DNA of 64,000 nucleotides. It comes from Cephalotus follicularis (taxonomy: Eukaryota; Streptophyta; Magnoliopsida; Oxalidales; Cephalotaceae). Positions 24,061 through 35,682 of the stretch are shown here, piece after piece; position 1 is the first letter of the stretch; the number at the start of each line of letters is the position of its first letter. The translations under genes and the position numbers were made by a program. The stretch spans positions 101,505 through 165,504 of the forward strand of contig BDDD01000120.1 in the NCBI GenBank assembly GCA_001972305.1, given 5' to 3'. The notes below the pieces were generated by a model. It saw nothing but the letters and a program-made list of their open reading frames with translations. It did not search any database and was not told where the DNA came from.

Positions 24061-24707
24061 TCAAGACATGAACTCCTATAGCCTAGACCCATCGTCCCAC
24101 AATGACGCTCCAGAGCGTTGGTGCACATTGCCTTGGTCAGTGGATCTGTTGAGTTCTCCTCTGAGGAGACCCTCTCAAGCTGTATATCTCCCCTACCAAT
24201 AATCTCTCGGATTAAATGATAGTGCCTCTCGATGTGTTTGGATCGCTGGTGAGACCGCGGTTCCTTGGCTTGTGCTACAACCCCATTATTATCACAGTAT
24301 ATTACAACTGGACTAAAAATGGAAGGAACAACTCCTAGTTCAGTAATGAACTTGCGCATCCATACATCCTCCTTGGCGGCATCTGAGGCTGCTATGTACT
24401 CGGCTTCTATGGTAGAATCTGCAATAGTCTCTTGCTTAGAACTGCGTCAGCTCACAGCTCCACCATTAAGTACAAAAACGTACCTAGAGACAGATTTGTG
24501 ATCATCCGGATCACTATCAAAACTTGAGACTGTGAAGCCCTCGAATTTCAGCTCACTATCTTTTCCATAGATCAAGAACATATCTTGAGCCCTTCTAAGG
24601 TACTTCAGGATTCCCTTGACCACTTCCCAATGCTTCTCACCAGGATCAGACTGAAAACGACTTGCCATACCCAGGGCAAGTGCGACATCAGGCCTAGTAC
24701 ATAACAT
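24061..24707 (-). pseudogene. Copia-C RNase H, broken
   Basis: Segment 24447-24707 has MLCTRPDVALALGMASRFQ, HWEVVKGILKYLR and SSFDSDPDDHKSVSRYVF; the usual SDAD-type metal-binding motif is altered to FDSD. After a stop, 24061-24359 carries the C-terminal part with YCDNNGVVAQAKEP, SKHIERHYHLIREII and DPLTKAM. The second half is well conserved. The module would remove the RNA template after reverse transcription. Confidence 0.85.
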
Positions 24708-24710
24708 GGC

Positions 24711-25306
24711 TTACATGATCGACCCTACTGCCGAAGCATAAGGTAACCGACTCATACGTGCTCTCTCTTCAATTTTCTGAGGAGACATCTTTTGAGAAAG
24801 ATGAATTCCTTCGCCTATTGGCAATAGGCCTCTTTTGGAATTGTCCATGCTAAACCGCTTCAGCACCTTGCCTATGTACTGGCTTTTGGAAAGCCCAAGC
24901 AACCTATTGGATGTATCCCTAAAGATCCTAATACCCACTATATAGGTGGCTTCTCCCAAATCTTTCATCAAAAAATTCTTAGTTAGCCATATCTTTGCAG
25001 ACTGTAACATCCCTACATCATTCCCAATGAGTAGAATGTCATCTACATATAGCACTAAGAAAGTGATACTAGGTCCCTCTTGCTTTCGATAAACACAGGG
25101 CTCATCTACATTATTAACGAAGTCAAAAGCTTTGACTGCTTCATCAAAACGTAGATTCCAGTTACGAGATGCTTGCTTTAGTCCATAGATGGACCGTTCG
25201 AGCTTGCACACCATGTGCAAGTGCTCGGTAGATGTAAACCCATCGGGTTGGGACATATAAATATCCTCTTCAAGACGCCCATTTAAGAATGCCGTCTTGA
25301 CATCCA
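24711..25306 (-). pseudogene. Copia-C reverse transcriptase, C-terminal part
   Basis: Reading on from the Tekay-D insertion point, this segment has MDVKTAFLNGRLEEDIYM, CKLERSIYGLKQASRNW, CVYRK and LYVDDILLIGND (intact YVDD). It continues through WLTKNFLMKDLGEATYI to SQYIGKVLKRFSM and SRLPYASAVGSIM. A stop at 24711 precedes RNase H. The N-terminal part lies at 33855-34365 on the other side of Tekay-D; the shared atcca duplication marks the break. Confidence 0.9.
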
Positions 25307-27951
25307 TGTCATGCCCCGATTTCCAAAGAGGCAACATTAAAGCGGTAAGGGCAATTAACACAAATTCAACTCATGCAAATACCATAAAATTTAAACTTTT
25401 AAACAAGAGATCAGCTGCGGAAGCATTAAACTCATAAGATGAAAACTTGTAACGTGCATCCCATATTGCACGCTACTCAAAACAAGTCTGTCATTGTTAA
25501 TAGCCCACAAAATGGAGCGTGATCATAGTACAACATTAAATCCCATCATTAAACAAAACCATAAGTACAGTACATTAGAAATCCTTTAACAAAATAGTTT
25601 ATTACAACTTAGAATAAGTAAAACCAAGAACAATAACAACATAACGACTTGTTCTTCGTCCATGGCAGTCCAATTAGTCCACTGCATCAATCTGTAAAGT
25701 AGGGGGTTAGCCTTTGTCCTCACTCGGCTAAGTCATAAAAGTAGCTCGGGATCAGTATTAAATGCATGTCATGTGATGTATGCACAAATGATGCAGTGCA
25801 GGAAATACCAATATATATATATATGTGAAAATATATATATTTTAGCAGTACAGTAAAAATAACAGTGGGTACATATATGTGAAAAATATATGTAAGCAAT
25901 AACAGTACAGTAGAAACCCGGCCAGGGTTACCTCAACAGGCACAGTAATGTCCGAAAAGGACCCACAGGCAGTACAGCAAGTCCACAAAGGACCACAACA
26001 GTCAGGCAGTATGTGTAATGCCGCCAACTCCTGGCCCCACGTTCACTCCCACTTCGCTCCCTACTCCAGGCAACCAAGCGAGGCAACAGTACAGTGGAGT
26101 GAGTCACCCAGCCAACTCTTGGCCCCTAGGTCAACCCTACCACTAGCCGGCGCTGACAGTCTCCACCATGCAACCAGTGGCTCAAGCACAACCACCGTAA
26201 ATTCACAGAGCAAGCAGTGAATCAAAACAGTAAACAGTGCAGTAAACAATACAGTATTGATCGTTTAGATCGACAACAGGCAGTTCATTTTCAAATATTT
26301 TCAATAACATTTCAAATATGTATTTTCAGTAGTAGGAATACTTTTGAACAAATCAGTAGTGTAAATCACTTTCCAGTTTGTTCGAAAATACGTTATTAAC
26401 CAATACATATTTTCATACTCAAAATAGCACATTCCGAGTTCACATATGCATTTCTAAATATCATAACTTTAGAAATCATAAACGATTTACAAACAGTAAA
26501 CAAACAGGCTGTAAACAGTGTATATGCAATGCATACAAATGCTCAAATGCACCCTAACAGGAATCAGGATCGTTTTGCATTGTTAAATAAGGAAACCTCC
26601 AAACTGTACCAAAAGACGTCGATGTCTATTAAAAGGCATCGATGTCTTTGTCCATAAACGTCGACGTCCAAGTTCTTGGTGTCTGCGTTTTCTACTATTT
26701 AAAGAGGTCGATGTCCATTTTATACGCATCGACGCTCAAGGTCTGGAACCTTTGAACGTCAGCGTATTGCTTACGACGTCGACGCGTTAAGGTAGGAACC
26801 TTAGGCGTCGACATGTAATACATCAAAACCCAAGCAGATAGCCTAAGGCGTCGATGTTTTTCCAAAGACGTCGACCTGTTTCATGTCAGTAACCTCACGA
26901 CGTGACACACAGTAACTATTACAAACCACATACATGCAAGGTAACATGTAATCAAGGCAGGAAACCAACATGCAGATACGTATTACATATCTAGCATAAC
27001 ATAGCATTCATCCAGTGAGCAAACCAATCCAATAATCATGCAATCTATACCCCAAAACCATAGTCCATGCATGAACATTAATCTCAAGATTACAGTTATG
27101 GCTTCCCCTACCTTTTTGTTCCAAGTTAGCAACTAGAAAGTCAACCTCTTTGCGTTCCAAACTGGTTATAGCAGCCCCCAGGTCCGTCCTGTTGCTGCGA
27201 GCCACCAGTTCCAAGTTCCAAGCTCCAACCAAGTTCAACAATGGAGGTTTTCAGCCTCTCACTCTAACTCTTTCACTCGCTGGTTTCTTATCTCGTCTTC
27301 TCACGGTGTTTCTCTTCTTCTTCTCTCAGTCTGTTTTGAGAAGATCAAGACGTTTTATGCAGATTGAGTTTTGTTTTCATATGCCTAAATGCCAAGTCTC
27401 TCTCCTTCATCACACCTGGTTGCATGGCGCACCAGGTGTTTCCCCTTTTGCTGCCAAGGCCATTGCATGCTCTCACATGCCTTCCTACTTCTACCATTTC
27501 AGTCCTAGCAGTTCAGGGTACCATATTGCATGCTCAACATGTCATGATCTGCATGTTAAGATGCGTAGATAGTGCCCCCTTGCACGTTATTTTGTTAGCA
27601 GAGCAACGTACCTGACATTCTATGTTACGCATCGACGTCTTTTTAAAAGAACGCGAGGGCGTCGATGTCCTCGCTTGCATTGATGTGCATGTGCATGCAG
27701 TTACGTGCGTCTTCCAGACCCAAAGACATCGATGCGTTTTGAAAAGGCGTCGACACGTTTTCCTAAAACAACGCCGTTTTACATCAACTTACCCTTTTTA
27801 ACATTCCTTTACATTTTTACTCTAAATTTATCATTATTAGAGTTTGGAAAACATCATCAAAGCCTTGGAAATCCATCACTTTATTAATCCCACAATAATA
27901 AAAACACATTATATTGTGAAACTACAACATAGGAAAATCTCAGTCGTTACA
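25307..27951 (-). repeat. Tekay-D 3' LTR (2645 bp)
   Basis: It contains two RTCGAC clusters (26610-26885 and 27628-27765), a region enriched in the word ACAGTA (about 25840-26260) and a short AT microsatellite near 25811-25823. Related LTR sequence recurs at 54303-55813. Confidence 0.92.
26610..26885. repeat. RTCGAC motif cluster in the Tekay-D 3' LTR
   Basis: Words such as AAAGACGTCGATGTC, GACGTCGACGCG and AAGACGTCGACC recur about every 20-40 bp. The equivalent region is lost from the 5' LTR by deletion, while a homologous cluster exists at 55615-55810. Confidence 0.8.
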
Positions 27952-27964
27952 TCCACCCCCCCTT
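27952..27964 (-). other. Tekay-D polypurine tract
   Basis: On the minus strand a purine run ending GGGGGGTGGA abuts the 3' LTR start TGTAACG. Confidence 0.85.
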
Positions 27965-27997
27965 CAAGGAATTTTGTCCTCGAAATTTGAAACAAAA

Positions 27998-28817
27998 CTA
28001 GAACAATTGCGGGTAACACTCTCGGATATCTTCCTCATGTTCCCAAGTTGCCTCATCAGGTCTGTGGAACTGCCATTGAACTTTGACCATGGAGATGGTT
28101 CGGTTCCTCAAAATCCGCGTCTTCCAATCTCCACACAGGCAACTCCTCACAAGATAGATCATCTCGTACCGGAACAGTATCATAATACAGGACATGTGAC
28201 AGGTCCGGGATATACCTCCTCAGCATAGATACATGAAAGACGTCGTGCACGTTTGACAGTGCAGGAGGTAAGGCAAGCTGGTAGGCTACCTCCCCAACTC
28301 TCTCCAAAATCTCAAAAGGACCAATGTAGCGTGGAGCTAATTTGCCCTTTTCCCCAAATCTTTGCACGCCCTTCCATGGTGAAACCTTTAAAAACACATG
28401 ATCACCCACACTGAAGGTCAAAGGCCTTCTCTTGACAATATCCACATAACTCTTCTGCCGACTCTGAGCAACAAGCAATTTCTTTTTTATCATCCTTATC
28501 TTTTTTGAAGTTTCCTCCACTAACTCAGTCCCGAGTAAAGGTCGCTCCCTGACCTCATCCCAACATACAGGAGATCTACACTTCCTCCCATACAATGCTT
28601 CAAACGGTGCCATGCCGATACTGGAGCGATAGCTGTTATTATAAGAGAACTCTATCAGAGGAATATGATCCTCCCATGTACCAGCAAAGTCAATAACGTA
28701 ATCCTGTAGCATATCTTCCAAGGTCTGGATGGTATGCTTAGACTGCCCATCGGTCTGAGGGTGGAAGGCAGTACTCATGTTCAGCTTGTCCCGAAAGTTG
28801 TCTGAAATCTCTTCCAA
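27998..28817 (-). pseudogene. Tekay-D integrase C-terminal half and chromodomain, frameshifted
   Basis: Segment 28056-28817 holds STAFHPQTDGQS, the catalytic Glu region, IEFSYNNSYRSSIGMAPFEA, ALYGRKCRSP, then GDHVFLKVSPWKGVQRFG and NVHDVFHVSMLRRY. Near 28150 the frame shifts. The chromodomain-like end (KVQWQFH, DEATWEHEEDIRECYP) continues in the frame ending at 27998. The chromodomain would tether integration to modified histones. Apart from the shift this is well preserved. Confidence 0.88.
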
Positions 28818-29749
28818 AAGTTGGAAGTGAAGATAACATCTCTAGCACATACGATGCTGACTGGAACACCGTGTAGCCTCACTATCTTCTTCACATACAA
28901 ACGAGCTAGCTTGCTCGCAGAATCCGTAACGTGTGTATTCAGAAAGTGCGCTGACTTGGTGAGTCTATCCACGATAACCCACACAACGTTGTGACGGTTC
29001 CAAGTCAGAGGAAAACCTGAAACAAAATCCATCATAACATGTTCCCACTTCCACTCTGGAATTGGTAAAGGCTGTAGTAAACCTGCCGGTCTCTGGTGTT
29101 CGACCTTAACTATCTGGCAAGTCAAACACGTTGCCACATACTCGACGATCTCTCGTTTCATGCCAGGCCACCAACAATCCCTCTTCATGTCTTGGTACAT
29201 TTTTGTGCTACCAGGGTGAATTCTGTACTGATATCTATGAGCCCCGCGAAGTAACTCATTCTTCAACCCCGGTTCATTCGGAAGACACGCACGTCCCCGA
29301 AATCTTAAGACACCATCGACATGTACCCGAAAATCAGACTCCGAATCCAAATTCTCTCGAATCTTTTCCAATTCAGGATCGTGTGCTTGAGCGTTCTTTA
29401 TTTCGTCAAGAAAAACTGGTTGTCCACTCATACTAGCCATAAAGACTCCAGGTGATTGATTGAACGGAGATCGCTCTTGGAAGTCTTCTAACATCTTCCA
29501 TTGCGACACCATCGCACTGGCAACCATAGCCTTGCGGCTCAAGGCATCAACGACCACGTTCACTTTCCCCGGGTGGTATTGAACACTGCAATCATAATCA
29601 TTAAAGAATTCTACCCACCTGCGTTGCCTCATGTTCAGTGTGTCCTGACAAAACAGGTACCTCAAACTTTTATGATCGGTAAAGATCTCAAACTGCGCCC
29701 CATAAAGATAGTGCCTCCACTTCTGAAGGGCGAAGATAATAGCTGCGAG
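28781..29749 (-). pseudogene. Tekay-D RNase H end and integrase core, catalytic Asp lost
   Basis: After the stop at 29750 the frame resumes with the end of RNase H (FTDHKSL-like, NMRQRRWVEFFNDYD, YHPGKVNVVVDALSRK). The integrase zinc-binding module follows (IHPGSTKMYQDM, CLTCQIVK), then the first Asp (MMDFVSGFP) and VDRLTKSAHF. The second-Asp block reads IVCARDVIFTS where most relatives have SDRD, so the catalytic Asp appears to be Ala. The frame ends shortly after and resumes in 27998-28817. Confidence 0.87.
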
Positions 29750-31033
29750 TTAGAGGTCGTGTGTCGGGTAGTTTTCTTCATACGGATTTAGCTTCCTCAA
29801 GGCATATGCAATCACTCTACCTCGCTGCATCAATACACACCCCAAACCCTTACCTGATGCATCACTGTAGACGGCAAAGCCCTCATTACCATAAGGTAAT
29901 GCCAAGACAGGAACGAAAACTAATCGGTCTTTTAGTTCACGAAAACTAGCTTCGCAGTCTTCGTCCCAGACAAATGGGGTCTTCTTCTGGGTCAGTCTAG
30001 TCAAGGGCTTCGCTCTCCTCGAAAAGTTCTGGATAAACCTCCTATAATACCCCGCCAATCCAAGGAAACTACGCACCTCCATCACGTTCTTCGGTTGTGG
30101 CCAGTCCCGCACCACTTCCGTCTTTGACGGATCCACCGTCAAGCCTTCCCCAGATACAATGTGACCGAGAAAGATCACATGATCAAGCCAGAATTCACAC
30201 TTTCCAAACTTGGCGTACAACCGATGTTCTCTGAGAATTTGTAATACTAGCCTCAGATGATGAGTGTGCTCCTCCTCACTTCTCGGATATGCCAGTATGT
30301 CATCAATGAATACCATAAAAAAATGGTCCAGGTATGGTCGGAATACGTCATTCATCAATGACATAAAAGCTGTTGGTGCATTGGTAACACCGAACGGCAT
30401 CACCAAGAACTCGTAATGACCATACCATGTCCTGAAGGCAGTCTTCTCAATGTCTCCTTCCCTTACTCTCAGCTGCTGATAGCCCGATCTCAAATCGAGC
30501 TTGGAAAACACCCTTGACCCTTGCAATTGGTCAAACAAATCCTCAATGTGGGGTAGAGGATACTTGTTCTTGATAGTTTCCTTGTTCAACATTCTGTAGT
30601 CGATGCAGAGCCTCATCGACCCATCTTTCTTCTTGAAAAATAGTACAGACGCACCCCACGGAGAAACACTGGGTCTTACAAAACCCTTATCAATCAAGTC
30701 TTGTAACTGTAGCTTCAGCTCTCGCAACTCGGCAGGAGCCATCCGATAAGGTGATTTAGAGATAGGAGCCGTTCCAGGAACACGATCAATGACGAACTCC
30801 ATACTCCTCTTCGGTGGTAAGGATCCCATGTCATCAGGAAACACATCCAGAAACTCACACACAACTGGAATTTCTTCCAGGGTTAAACCCTTCTCTTTCC
30901 TTCGATCCATCACATACGCCAGGTATCCCTCGCATCCCTTTTCTAGGTATCTCGATGCTCGAATAAAGGATATGTCGGTGTCGAGAACCGTTTGTCTCCC
31001 TTGAACTGGAAAGTCATTCCGTCGGGCAGACAA
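29750..31033 (-). pseudogene. Tekay-D reverse transcriptase and RNase H (long open segment)
   Basis: This is a 427-residue uninterrupted frame with all RT blocks: [74 protein letters not shown] and an intact VFIDDIL palm. The connection [12 protein letters not shown] and RNase H ([31 protein letters not shown]) follow. A TAA at 29750 replaces the expected Glu codon. The RT core may be chemically competent, but it is cut off from protease by a frameshift upstream. Confidence 0.93.
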
Positions 31034-31321
31034 AAATCCACAGTTTTATTATAACAATCCATGCGAGCACGGTTTGCTGATAGCCAATCCATCCCCAATA
31101 TAACATCGGAGTCATGGATAGGTGGCACTTTCAAATCTACATACAAAGAAATGCCTGCCATAGACATCTCACAACCTCTATATACCGAGTCAGTGTACAT
31201 AGAAGTCCCAGTCGGTGCACTCACATCAAGTATGTATGACATGCAGTCAGGGGTGACATCTAAGCAAGATGCAAAACGTGCAGATATAAAAGAATGCGAT
31301 GCTCCCTAATCCATCAACACT
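30943..31321 (-). pseudogene. Tekay-D protease with stop codon in the active site
   Basis: The frame reads VLMD, then TAG, then GASHS: the Ser or Thr of the catalytic DSG/DTG triad is replaced by a stop at 31306-31308. Downstream the fold continues (SAPTGTSMYTD, VILGMDWLSANRARMDC) until a frameshift near 30970 separates it from RT. Confidence 0.88.
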
Positions 31322-32560
31322 CTAGCAGAAAAACCATATATATACAGAGTACCTCCAACAACAGAAGTCGACTCTGGAACCTCTGTCTGAGCAAGTACAA
31401 AAACTCTACCTTTTACGACGCCCTTGCCGGTGTCCTTCCTCTGTGACGGTCCCGCTGTCGCACCACTACTACTCCCTAGCCCAGTAGGCATTGTAGCAGA
31501 ACTCTTCGGACAGTCCTTCACCGAATGACCAGGTGCCCCGCACCTCAAGCACCAACCATTGAACCTCCAGCAATCTTTCTGTTGGTGGCCTGTACGACCA
31601 CAATAATAGCAACCTCCGGAACTAGCATTACTCCCTTGGCTGGGAGTACCCTGTGAAGCTGTCTGATGAGACTTGTTCTTAGACGACTTCGTCGGAGAAC
31701 CACCATCTTGCCATTTTGACGATACCGGTCGTGACTGTGTAGGACCGTGTTTATTCTGCTGTGCGCGAGCTCTCTCAGCCCGGTCTTCACTGGATATGGT
31801 CTCCAGTAGTCTTGCTTTCTGAGAAACCTCCACAAAAGTCCCCAGTTCCATAGCTCTAATTCTTGATCGAAGATCTGGTCGTAGACCTCTCAGGAATCTC
31901 CGTATCTCCTTCACTTCATCAGCTACCAGATAAGGTGAATGCCTGGCCAGCTCCATGAACCTTGCTTGATATTCAGTCGCAGTCATCTCTCCCTGTCGCA
32001 ACTCCAAGAGCTCCGTCTCTCGTCACTCTTGTTCAATACGCGGAACATAAGTCTCCAAGAACTCCGTCTGGACTCTATCCCAAGTGCTATCCAGTCTCTG
32101 TGATTCCCATTTTGCTTTGACCATCTCCCACCAATGAGTGGCCTCACCCCATAGACGGTACACAGCAAACTTCAGCTTTTGAGCTTCAGTACAGTCCATC
32201 ACTTCAAAGATTTTCTCCAAATCCTGCACCCATCTTTCAGCAATGGTAGCATCAAGTTCCCCCCAAGAAACTGGGTGGATTCTGCCTCATTAACCTTTCA
32301 ATGTCCCTTCCGAACTGGTTACCATCCTCTCCCGGGCAATGGTCAGGTGCTCTATGTTGCGTCCGAGCCTGCGCGTAGTACTGGCACATCTCCTCCGCGT
32401 TAGCCATATTAAAGGCCATTTGTCGCTGAAAATAGTCCGTAATTCGGTCCATTGGGTCTCTGTCATCTTGGGGGACATTCATCATTTTCAAAATATTCGC
32501 TTCCTCAAGGGCATTGGCTCCAGCAGCTCAGGCCCTAGCATGTGTTCTCCTTCGGTTCAT
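31322..32560 (-). pseudogene. Tekay-D gag with two zinc knuckles
   Basis: The start ATG at 32560-32558 is followed by a TGA after ten codons. Open pieces are 32252-32491 (ALEEANILKMMNV, MDRITDYFQRQMAFNM), 32023-32229 (EKIFEVMDCTEAQKLKFAV, GEATHWWEMVKA) and 31306-32007. The last has the retrotransposon-gag core (TATEYQARFMELARHSPYL, RFLRGLRPDLRSRI) and two intact knuckles, CYYCGRTGHQQKDC and CLRCGAPGHSVKDC. Then comes the linker GRVFVLAQTE. Gag would assemble the particle. At least three stops break it. Confidence 0.88.
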
Positions 32561-32657
32561 TGGTTCCTATAAGAAGGATGACTGTTAGTCACGACTTTAG
32601 GAAAACAATTCATTAATTGCAGAGGAAAATTTCCTAGATAAGCATATTTTGAATATG

Positions 32658-32668
32658 CTCTGATACCA
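32658..32668 (-). other. Tekay-D primer-binding site (initiator tRNA-Met)
   Basis: The minus strand reads TGGTATCAGAG, followed by C, four bases from the 5' LTR end. Confidence 0.9.
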
Positions 32669-32672
32669 CTCT

Positions 32673-33849
32673 TGTCACACCTCGATTTCCAAAGAGGCAA
32701 CATTAAACCGATAAGGGCAATTGACACATAAATTCAGCTCATGCAAATACCATAAAATTTAAACGTTTAGACAAGAGATCAGTTGCGGAAGCATTAAACT
32801 CATAAGCTAAAAACCCGTAACATGCATCCCATACTGCACGCTACTCAAAACAAGTCTGTCATTGATAGTAGCCCACAAAACGGAGCGTGATCACAGTACA
32901 ACATTAAATCCCATCATTAAACAAAACCATAAGTATGGTACATTAGAAATCCTTTAACAAAACAGTTTATTACAACTTAGAATAAGTAAAACCAAGAACA
33001 ATAACAACATAACGACTTGTTCTTCGTCCATGCCAGTCCAATCAGTCCACTCCATCAATCTGTAAAGTAGGGGGTTAGCCTTTGTCCTCACTCGGCTAAG
33101 TCATAAAAGTAGCTCGGGATCAATATTAAATGCATGTCATGTGATGTATGCATAAATGATGCAGTGTAGCAAATACCAGTTTATATATATATGAAAATAT
33201 ATATATTTTAGCAGTACAGTAAAAATAACAGTGGGTACATATATATGAAAAATATATGTAAGCAATAACAGTACAGTAGTAACCCGGCCAAGGTTACCTC
33301 AACAGGCACAGTAATGTCCCCTTTTGCTGCCAAGGCCATTGCATGCTCTCACATGCCTTCCTACTTCTGCCATTACAGTCTTAGCAATTCAGGTTACCAT
33401 ATTGCATGCTCAACATGTCATGATCTGCATGTTAAGATGCCTAGACAGTGCCCCCTTGCACGTTATTTTGTTAGCAGAGCAACGTGCCTGACATTCTATG
33501 TTACGCATCGACGTCTTTTTAAAAGACGTCGACGTGTTTTCCCTTTTTACGCAAGGGCGTCGATGTCCTTGCCTGCATCGATGTGCATGTGCATGCAGTT
33601 ACGTGCGTCTCCCATACCCAAAGACATCAATGCGTTTCGAAAAGGCGTCGACGTGTTTTCCCAAAACAACACCGTTTTACATCAACTTGCCCTTTTTAAC
33701 ATTCCTTTACATTTTTACTCTAAATTTATCATTATTAGAGTTTGGAAAACATCATCAAAGCCTTTGAAATCCATCACTTTATTAATCCCACAATAATAAA
33801 AACACATTACATTGTGAAATTACAACATAGGAAAATCTCGGGCGTTACA
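32673..33849 (-). repeat. Tekay-D 5' LTR with 1.47-kb internal deletion
   Basis: It matches the 3' LTR at both ends, but at about 33319 it jumps from the equivalent of 25950 to that of 27440. A few bases (tcc) are shared at the break. The surviving cluster of RTCGAC words is at 33507-33656. Confidence 0.9.
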
Positions 33850-33854
33850 ATCCA

Positions 33855-34365
33855 TTTGCCATATCTCCTAATCATAATGAGCAGCAATAGCAAGCAAAAT
33901 CCTAATGGATTTAAGCATGGCGACAGGTGAGAAAGTTTCAGTATAGTCAACTCCATGTCGTTGCCTATACCCTTTCGCCACTAATCGAGCTTTATAAGTC
34001 TCGATTTTTTCATCTGCATTCATCTTCTTCTTGAAGATCCATTTGCAGCCAATAGGCACTATGCCTTCGGGTGCTTCAACCAAATTCCATACTTGGTTGG
34101 AGTACATGGAATCCATTTCGGATTTCATGGCTCCTAGCCATGCTTTAGATTCAGTGCCTTGCACTGCCTCTAGATAGCTGGCAGGCTCATCATCTTCAAT
34201 GACGTTTATCTCATCAGTACCATCAATGAGGAAACCATACCTCTCAGGTGCTAATGGGATTCTGCCTGATCTCCTCAAAGGAGCTTTGCCTAACTGAGAA
34301 CCATTCTCAGCCTGAGATCCAATCTCAGCTGTGTCTGTTGAAGGTCTAACCTCCGACTCCTCCAT
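33855..34365 (-). pseudogene. Copia-C reverse transcriptase, N-terminal part
   Basis: It begins with the integrase-RT linker (PLRRSGRIPLAPERYGF), then the copia RT entry blocks: EAVQGTESKAWLGAMKSEM, NQVWNLVEAPEG, PIGCKWIFKKKM, YKARLVAKGYRQRHGVDY, ETFSPVAMLKSIRILLAI. The frame is open until Tekay-D interrupts it at 33849. The remaining RT is at 24711-25306. Confidence 0.9.
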
Positions 34366-34722
34366 CTACTGTGTGGTTTCTACCTGTGGCAACTCCTTGA
34401 GTTCCACCTTACTCCCACTGTTTCCTTCAAGAAGGTATTCCTTCTCTAGGAACACAGCATTTCACGAAACAAATATCTTTTGTTCGTTAGGATGGTAGAA
34501 GTAGTATCCTTTTGTTTCTTTAGGATACCCCACAAACCTGCAATGGTTCGACCGCGCTTCCAGCTTATCTGCGTCAAGCCTCTTGACATAAGCCGGTTAG
34601 CCCCAAACCTTTAAATGGTTCAGGCTGGGTTTCCTCCCTGACCATACCTGGTATGGAGTAGAATGCACAGATTTTGAAGGAATCTGATTCAAGATATAAG
34701 CAGTTGTATCTAGGGCATAACC
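34366..34722 (-). pseudogene. Copia-C integrase C-terminal linker, degraded
   Basis: Between the integrase core and RT, several stops interrupt recognisable fragments of the copia integrase C-terminal region (a SVHSTPYQVWSG-like block and KRLDADKLEARSNH-like text). It has lost continuity but shows no large deletion. Confidence 0.7.
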
Positions 34723-35661
34723 CTAGAGATAGGTAGGAAGGACAGTAAAAGACATCATCGATCGAGCCATGTCTAACAAAGTCCGATTCCTCCTTTCGGA
34801 CACACCATTATGCTGTGGTGTTCCAGAAGGAGTCCACTGAGATAGAATTCCGTTATCTCTAAGATAACCTAGGAATTCAACTGACAGGTATTCTCCACCT
34901 CGGTCCGATCGAAGTATTTTATTGGATTTACCTATTTGTTTTTCTACTTCAAGTCTGAACTCCTTAAATTTCTCAAAGGATTCTGACTTGTGTTTCATCA
35001 GATACACATAACCATACCTAGATAAATCGTCAGTAGAAGTTATGAAGTAGATATAACCACCTCGCGCACTGACTGACATAGGACCACATACGTCAGTATG
35101 GACTAAACCCAGTAAGTCCATAGCCCTTTCTCCTTGACCAGAGAAGGGTGATTTGGTCATCTTTCCCAATAAACAAGATTCACAAGTTGGACAGGACTCT
35201 AAGTCCTGGATATCAAGTAGATCATCCTTAACCAACTGCGATAGTCTAGCATCACTAAGATGACCAAGTCTACAATGCCAAGTACAGGTTTTATTTAACT
35301 CAGTTTCTCTTTGTCTTTTCTTATTACTTTGCTCTATGGATAGGACTTTGGATTGTGCAGTATTTAAGACAAATAATCCATTGTCGATAAAACCATTACC
35401 GACACAAACATTGTCAGAATAAACAAAACATTGAATGTCTTGGAATCTGAGCTCCAAGCCCAAATTACATAAGTATGAAACACTTCTAATATTCCTTACA
35501 ACATTTGAAATGAAATAACATGGATCAAGTGTCAATACATAACCATTACTTAAAGTAACATCACACATTCCTACAGCTTCAGCGGTGATCCTAGATCCAA
35601 CCCCAAGCCGTAAGTCCAAGTCTCCAGCTCCAAGCTTTCTAACTTTTCTTAGTCCCTGCAA
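34723..35661 (-). pseudogene. Copia-C protease end, GAG-pre-integrase and integrase core
   Basis: A 312-residue open frame. Residues 1-100 are the C-terminal side of the protease. The HHCC zinc module follows (HCRLGHLSDARLSQLV, CPTCESCLLGKM). The catalytic core is next: first Asp in LVHTDVCGPMSV, second in RSDRGGEYLS, Glu in NGVSERRNRTLLDMARSM. All three catalytic residues appear present. It would insert element DNA into chromosomes, but stops on both sides isolate it. Confidence 0.9.
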
Positions 35662-35682
35662 CGAATTGCAAAGGTTAGTTCC

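Larger units (their letters stand above)
25307..33849 (-). mobile_element. Tekay-D: chromodomain Ty3/gypsy element inside Copia-C RT
   Basis: It runs from TGTCATGCC to GGCGTTACA on the plus strand, with perfect atcca duplications (25302-25306, 33850-33854). Minus-strand coding has gag with two knuckles, protease, RT, RNase H, integrase and a chromodomain. The 3' LTR is 2645 bp and the 5' LTR only 1177 bp because of an internal deletion. The RT catalytic FIDD is intact, but gag, protease, RNase H, integrase and chromodomain carry stops, shifts or a catalytic substitution. Confidence 0.94.

Noticed and set aside
25948..26220. Plus-strand 90-codon frame in the Tekay-D LTR
   Set aside because: Antisense to the element, within an LTR, and absent from the other LTR because of the deletion.
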